From contig OZ038422.1 of assembly GCA_964036155.1 (NCBI GenBank), forward strand, positions 65,867,201-65,931,200: a DNA stretch of 64,000 nucleotides, written 5' to 3'. The stretch comes from Diploscapter coronatus. Taxonomy: Eukaryota; Nematoda; Chromadorea; Rhabditida; Rhabditidae. A program made the position numbers and the translations under genes. Below the pieces are notes generated by a model. The model was not told where the DNA came from. It saw only the letters and a list, made by a program, of their open reading frames with translations, and searched no databases. Of the stretch, positions 58,301 through 64,000 are shown one piece after another; the stretch's first letter is position 1, and each line of letters begins with the position of its first letter.

Positions 58301-61300
58301 CTGAACGGCAGCGTCCACCAGTCACGTAGCGGCCGCGTCGTGCACCCGCCTCTCGCATCGTGGGCGGGCGAGCGCATCGTCAGAGACGCAGAAGGAAATG
58401 CAGTTAGATACGAGAGTCCCACGACCAGAACAATGCACACCGATGGCGTCGACAAGAAGAAGGCGGTAGGAGTTTTTTGAAATTGGAAAAATTGTACATC
58501 TCCGAATTGAACATTCTTTAAATATGACATATTTGAACAAGACATTGTGTCATACTTGATGCTTTCAGAAGGAACTCACTCGCGTAGCGGGTGTCGCGTC
58601 TCCGCGAGGCAGTTCGGCCAAGGAACGTATCAACAAAAAGCCGCTGACGGCTGCAGAGAAGCCGGGCGCCAAGAAATTTGTCCAGCCCAAAATCGTAACT
58701 CTTTTAAACCATAGAAAATAAGAGCTTCATTTTACTGAGTCCCTATTTTTAGATTTCTTAACAAGGCAGACTTCCAATGTTTTCAAACCGCGGTTAACCG
58801 CATGAAACGCGATAGTGTGCCTTATTGCGAGAGAAAAAGAATACATTCTGTTTGTCTCTCGAAAATATGCACTATCTCGTCGCATGCGGTTAACCGCGGT
58901 TCTAAAAGTCGCAAGTCTGTAAAAAAACGTTTAAAAAATGTTATTTTTATCAACTCTTTTCAACTAAATTTAACGATTTTTCCAAGAAGTTATTAGAATT
59001 TAGCAATTTTTAAGAACGAAATTTTATTAGAAAAATGGAAATTTTTCAGGTGTCCTATTCGGATTCGGAAGACTACGATGACTCGGACGGAGAGAAGGAA
59101 AGGACGAAGGAAAATATGGCCCTGCCCCCAGACGATTTCGAAACTCCCATGTTCGTGCCCAGGAAACGACAGAACAAGTACAGGAGGGTAGGGAAATGCA
59201 CTTTTCTTCAAAGTTAATACTACTTAAAAAAAACTCATTCTTCAAAATTTAGATATCTGTTTAATTTGTCTAATTTCTAACTAAATCCAAAGTGCAACGT
59301 CTTTCTTGTGAAAGATTTGGATTTTAGTTTAAATTGAAACAGCTTTTCTTTCTTTTTTGAGGATAATGGTAAGAGCTGAAAAGTTCTGTGGATTTTTCTT
59401 TTGTTAACTGACAAAATATCCATTTTTCTACAGAAAATAATTCTCAAAGTTAAGTAAAATTGTGTGCATTTCTTATTTGAGAAAAAATTGTAAATGGTAA
59501 AAATACAGACCTAGAAAGAACGATCGTCAGAAACCCTCTGCGTCCCACCCCCAGTATAATTTCTTTACAAATATCTATCATTTACCTTTCATAAACCAAA
59601 AAAAATTCATTGCTGCGATCTGGTGTGTCACAGCTATGGTATTATCGCTCATGCGACCTATTATCCCTCTTAATTTCCCTAACGTCCGACGAAAGTGCTC
59701 CCTAGGTTTGCAAAAACATCTGTTCAGGTGGATTCCGATGACGTTCGCCTGACGCGCTCGATGAAGAAGCGCGTGGATGGAGTCGTGGCGAGGCAGCTTG
59801 AAACGGAGTGGGACAAGGAGGACGAGAAAATTCGATACAAGTAGGGGATTTTCTTTTTTAGTTTCACGAGAAATAGGGTTGAAACTTTTTTAAAGCTGAC
59901 TAAATTTTTACATTCTTTTGAAGAAAATGAGAATTTTAGCACTTTTTTTTTTCTAAAATCCAATTTTTTATGAGGAATTTTTTCAGAGACGACACCAACA
60001 ATTACACGGAGACGCCAGTGACCAACTACAAGAAACGAGCCGCGGCGAATCGCAAAAAGAAACCCGTCAAAGTCAAACTCCAGAAAGCCAAACCGAGTAA
60101 GAAGAATAAGGCTCAGGTAGGGAAATTTTTAAATGTTTTTGTAAAAAACTTGTAGTTTGTTCGAAAGTTGCCACTTTTTTTTGCAAAGAAATGCAACTTT
60201 CAGATAATGAACTTCTGAAGATTTAAAAAAAATTTTATTCTAGCTGATTTTTCAAATATATTTTTTTAATTTAGAAATCAACCGCGAATTCGGCATCTAG
60301 CGATTCGGATGAAAGCAACGACGAAAGTGAGGAGAGCGCAGACGAGCAGAGCAGCGAGAGGAGAGACAGACACGCAAAGGAAGAAGAAGAAGAGGATACG
60401 GTGCCCGAACCGGCTGATATCATCAAGAAGAAACCCAAGAATCTGACGGAGAGTGAACTCTCCAGACTTAAGGTGGGACTTTTGGAAATTATAGAAACGT
60501 TTCTATCTTGTTGAAAGTGAGATGAAAAATTAAAAATATTTGACGAGTTTTGAGAATTAACGAAACCAATGAAATATTTTATTGAGTTTGGTAAAATTCT
60601 ACGCAATTTCTTGGAATAATAGACTTCTAAGATTCTTCATGCTTGTTGACTGCAATTTGAAACTTACAAAACTATGCAATCATTTTTTACTTCAGTTGGC
60701 TTTGCTGTCGTATCGAATTCGAACGGACGAGGACTGGGTGAAAGTGGCGAAGGCGCTCAAGAACGAACGAGAGCCAGAGGAGTACAAAAAGGTGAAAAAT
60801 TTTTATTTTTTCCTGAAACTTTATTAATTTGGAATTAAGAAAATACTATACTTAATCCAACATCACTTTTCATCTTTCAAAGTTTAGATGGTATTCTCGA
60901 AACCTCAAAAATTTACGATCAGATCATACTAAAAATTCTATCTCTTAATTTGTTCGTTATCTCTCCCTTCTTTCCAGTTTCCGGATCAGAAAAAACGACA
61001 TTTTTTAAAATAATAACTAATGAGCTGTTCCATTTTCAGGCCGCGATAGCCAAACTGAACTGGAAAGAGCCCCGCCCGCTGCCGAATTCGACTTTGGCCA
61101 ATGCGACTCGGACTCCACTCGCGTTGAGGACCGAGGTCAGGAACAAGGTCGGCACACTCGCCTTCGAGCGACAGGCTGACAAGGCTGCGAGGTAAATTCA
61201 TTTGAAATGGTATTTCGAATTGACAACCTCGACTAAAATCGAACAACAAAAAATGAACATTTCATACATTTTTTGAAACTTACATCAAATACATTTTCTG

Positions 61301-62505
61301 CATAAATGACAAAATTTGGTCAATTTATAGAAAACGTGAGAATTTTCAAAATTATAGTATTTTTAAATTTTTATCAAAAGCTTGAAGCATCATATCGAAA
61401 ACTTCACTTTTTTTCTAATTTCTATATTTTCTAAAACATACATACACATGTTTTAGAAGCTACATGTTTGGCGGCAACAACACGACGACGTTCGGCAACC
61501 TGACGTCAGCTCAGAATCAGAATCAGCCCGACGAGGAGGACGATTTCGACATTCCCTCTGCGGACGAGTCGCTCCTCGAGGCACTCAGGTCTCCGCCTCA
61601 GCAGGCTGTCTCTAAAAAAACTAAGGTTGGATTTTTAATCTTTTTTTCGAGTTTTTGAAAGAAAAAACCCCTTGGAAACTTGTCGTTCTTTGCACTTTGG
61701 AAAAAAATAGGTAGTTTTGCTTGAAAAACGAGAATTTTAGCATTGAAAAGTTGAATCTAATGATGAAACCTACCAATTCCTGAGAAAAGTGAAGAAATGA
61801 CGAGAAGGGTAGTTTGGATTTTGCAGAGCAAAAGTCGTCAGACGTTCGAGCCGGCGCCAATCGACGACTCGCCCGTGTCCTCGCCTAACTCCTTCAATCT
61901 CGCTCTCACTGATTCTTCCGAGAGGTATGCTCGAATGATGCCATAACGACTTAGAGGGTTTCAATCATCCTTCAGAACTATTTTGCTTGTTAATTTCATT
62001 AACTTGACTGTTAATTGCTGGCGTTCGAAAATGCTTTTTATGAAAAACTATATGGATGATCTTTTTGAAATATTCATCAATTAATCTGCATTCTAAATAT
62101 TTACCTGCAATTTTATGGTCTCCATGATTCATAACTGCTGATTTTCAGAAATCGTCGTCAGCGCTACTTGAGGAATTTGGTCAAGTCGCGATTCGCGCCC
62201 TCCACTAACAGAAGCAAACCGGCCACAACCAATGCACAGGTTTGTTAGGAATTTTTTTTTAGAGTTTTCACGGAAAAAGCATTCAATGAATTAGGAAAAT
62301 AGCTTTTATGAACATATGCATATACTAGTTTCGAAGCATTTCTTTGCAGAAATCGAAGAGCAAGAAGGCATTCCGGAATGCGCTGAACGAATTGGATGCT
62401 GTCCGCAGCGCGAGAGAGAAGGAGAACAGAGACAGGGACGCCGAGGAGGACGAGGAAGACGACTTGGGACTCTCACTCGACGTCGGGGATGCCTCTTTCC
62501 TCTGA
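55363..62505 (+). CDS. knl-2: KNL-2 / Mis18BP1-type centromere protein (SANTA, CENP-C-like motif, SANT/Myb)
   Basis: Twenty exons: 55363-55375, 55611-55745, 55983-56073, 56197-56324, 56686-56764, 56969-57164, 57426-57525, 57877-58017, 58293-58465, 58569-58694, 59050-59187, 59728-59840, 59987-60116, 60275-60472, 60696-60791, 61040-61191, 61457-61625, 61827-61924, 62149-62239, 62350-62505. They give about 840 residues. A SANTA domain spans residues about 56-147 (LTRWYPMIVGRDGTGISVFG; FHVHAGRFLVTTANDAYYLD; SNGFPSEWEVHVR). A CENP-C-like motif lies at 305-322 (SRSGRVVHPPLASWAGER). A SANT/Myb-like helix set lies near 580-630 (SYRIRTDEDWVKVAKAL). Long Lys/Arg- and Asp/Glu/Ser-rich linkers separate them. 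In C. elegans KNL-2 loads the centromeric histone CENP-A on holocentric chromosomes. TTTCAG at 55304-55309 lies 53 nt before ATG; AATAAA is near 62789. Confidence 0.9.
58322..58375 (+). other. CENP-C-like motif within knl-2 exon 9
   Basis: Encodes SRSGRVVHPPLASWAGER, followed by IVRDAEGNAVRY. The CENP-C motif is typically R-R-S-x-R-x-x-x-P-P-x-x-x-W. Here the RS, the Arg three residues on, the PP pair and the Trp are all in register. It sits between the SANTA and SANT/Myb domains, the order known for non-mammalian vertebrate M18BP1/KNL2. A role in contacting CENP-A nucleosomes is inferred from those families. Confidence 0.8.
58766..58919. mobile_element. MITE-like palindrome in knl-2 intron 10
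   Basis: An 18-bp perfect inverted match, ACCGCGGTTAACCGCATG at 58787-58804 and its inverse at 58883-58900, lies within arms of about 70 bp. The arms also share CAGACTT, GATAGTG and CGAGAGA. The loop is only a few bases. It is GC-rich at its core compared with the AT-rich intron. No coding capacity; target duplication not clear. Confidence 0.75.
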
Positions 62506-64000
62506 AACAGAGAAACTCGGAAAACCTGAACTTGAAACCCAAACTCGTCAGATAAGCTCTAGAAACTTCAACCCATTTTCTAAAGTCTTTTAGAGCTTCC
62601 AGGGATTTTACTTTTCTGATAATATTCTTGAAGGCTCTAGAAAAAATCTGTAAAATACTTTTTTTTAAATAAAAACTGGCAACTTCTAGGAAATGCAATT
62701 GTTTGGGGGAAAAATCTAGAAGATTTGAACATTTCATCCAAAACTCTCAAAATCCATACCTTATTGAACCTTACTCGAATTTGGTGCAAAATAAACTTGA
62801 TTCTCTTATTTAAACCTGCCCGTTTTCGGATTTTTTTCTTTTAAAAATTTTTCTCAGCTCTATTATTTCCAAAAGTGTCAAAATCCTGAAATTTTTTTTC
62901 GAGGCTTTTGCATTTATACTCTGAAATTCTTATCAAGCCTTCACAAAACAACCTTATCTGTGTTCATTTAGACAGTACTAGCTTTTTCAACTCGGATTTA
63001 CTTCTATTTATTCTTTTTTCTGCTAGATTTTGATAATCGAATTAATTTTCTGCAAATTTCCCCTTTGGTTACCAAAATCTCGATTTTTGTGCGTAGATAT
63101 TGCTGATCTTGTCTTTGTTTATTTGGTATTTGGAGAAAGAAAATGAAATTTTTCCCGTCGTTTTTGTAAGCAAAATAAATTGACTTCTAGTGAACTGTTG
63201 TGCTGAATCTTGAATCTGGTCATGAATTGAATGAATTTTATCGAATTTAAAATTGGAATATCTAATCTAATCATGTCTAAATTTTTATCTCGAGGCTCTC
63301 ATTCTTTTAAACGTATCAGAGAACTTACCCCCAGAAATCGATTTCTAGAAAAAAAATACGCCTGAAATAAAGCGATAGCCAAGATGAACGAATCGCACAA
63401 ACACCGTGCAAAATCGTCCCTAATTCATGAGCTGAAAATCGCCGAACTGCTGAAATCACCCGATCCAAACAAAAAGCAACTAATTTCTCAGTGTTCTCTT
63501 TTAAAAACCACAAAATTTCATTTTCCATTTCGTAATTACGAAATAACAAAAAACCGTCAAACGAAAATCCACGAACTTTAACCCTTCTCATCTTAAATGA
63601 TGATGGAAAATTTGAGAAAATCTCCAACTACTCAATTTTAGAAAAATAAATCAATTTACAAACATTTAAACCAAAATGGCTTTAAATATATAATAATCGT
63701 TTCGAACGACCTTTATAAAACTTGCTTCTTTTTACAAATTCATATTCTTCGTTGGATGAGATTAGATTTCAAAGAATTAGATTTTTCATTTTAGAAAATA
63801 CGTTTACCTTTCATAGTTCAAATTTATATATTCAATGGTGACGTAACGACATCTTTATCACAATTCCCTAAATAACAACTTCTCTAATAGTCCTTCCGCG
63901 GAAGTTCATTTTATTATCCGCTTTATTGATAAGAAAATTAATGGATTAAGTTTCAACTTTGCCGCTGATAACGAGAATGTTCTACTTCTAGATTATCACA
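62506..64000. other. knl-2 3' UTR and downstream DNA
   Basis: The knl-2 transcript probably ends shortly after AATAAA near 62789. Beyond it the sequence is AT-rich. A minus ORF (63627-63325, about 100 residues ending at a GGTAAGT donor-like site at about 63327) and a plus ORF (63384-63581, starting MNESHKHRAKSSLIHELKIA) overlap. Either could be a first exon of a gene continuing outside or unseen, but neither has a recognisable domain. Confidence 0.35.

Noticed and set aside
62306..62737. Minus ORF of 143 residues with Arg/Pro-rich sequence
   Set aside because: Antisense shadow of the last knl-2 exon; the plus frame has splice and phase support.
1..64000. CRISPR arrays, bacterial operons, integrated virus
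   Set aside because: No regularly spaced direct repeats, no intron-free operons and no viral-type coding were found. All strong genes are intron-containing nematode genes.

Overview
The window is nuclear DNA from a nematode, most likely a rhabditid related to but distinct from Caenorhabditis. It is AT-rich, with intron-dense genes whose GC-richer exons are cut by AT-rich introns. Those introns nearly always end in TTTCAG or a close variant. Several start codons sit 1-55 bases downstream of an unpaired TTTCAG, as expected for spliced-leader trans-splicing. No bacterial, viral or CRISPR signal was seen.

Layout. 1-11 kb: gene-poor AT-rich DNA with a degenerate tandem repeat, a broken cysteine-rich gene (minus) beside a Ser/Thr-rich segment, and an intron-containing tRNA-Lys(UUU). 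11.9-14.2 kb: a four-helix claudin-like membrane protein (plus). 15.0-15.5 kb: a 520-bp inverted-repeat transposable element flanked by TA. 16.5-21.5 kb: signal peptide peptidase, imp-2 type (minus). 22.7-30.8 kb: the ER HSP90 endoplasmin/GRP94, enpl-1 type (plus), head-to-head with imp-2 across a roughly 1.2-kb shared promoter region. From memory, the same two genes are neighbours on one C. elegans cosmid. 32.3-37.0 kb: a rhodopsin-class neuropeptide-type GPCR (minus). 37.1-44.4 kb: a 7-kb gene-poor, purine-skewed stretch. 44.4-52.3 kb: a PAN/ZP apical extracellular matrix protein matching NOAH-2 in length and order (minus). 55.4-62.5 kb: a KNL-2/Mis18BP1-type centromere protein (plus). 62.5-64 kb: nothing convincing.

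The genes do not form one pathway. imp-2 and enpl-1 both act in the ER (intramembrane proteolysis and chaperoning) and probably share regulatory DNA. The GPCR and NOAH-like proteins are surface or matrix proteins. The KNL-2-like protein is nuclear. Five short inverted-repeat (MITE-like) elements, mostly in introns, and a 3'-flank hairpin are scattered among them.

The most interesting observation is a CENP-C-like motif in the KNL-2 homologue, lying between its SANTA and SANT/Myb-like domains. Exon models were built by hand from splice consensus and reading-phase continuity. All six main models keep a consistent phase from start to stop, but none has been checked against transcripts.
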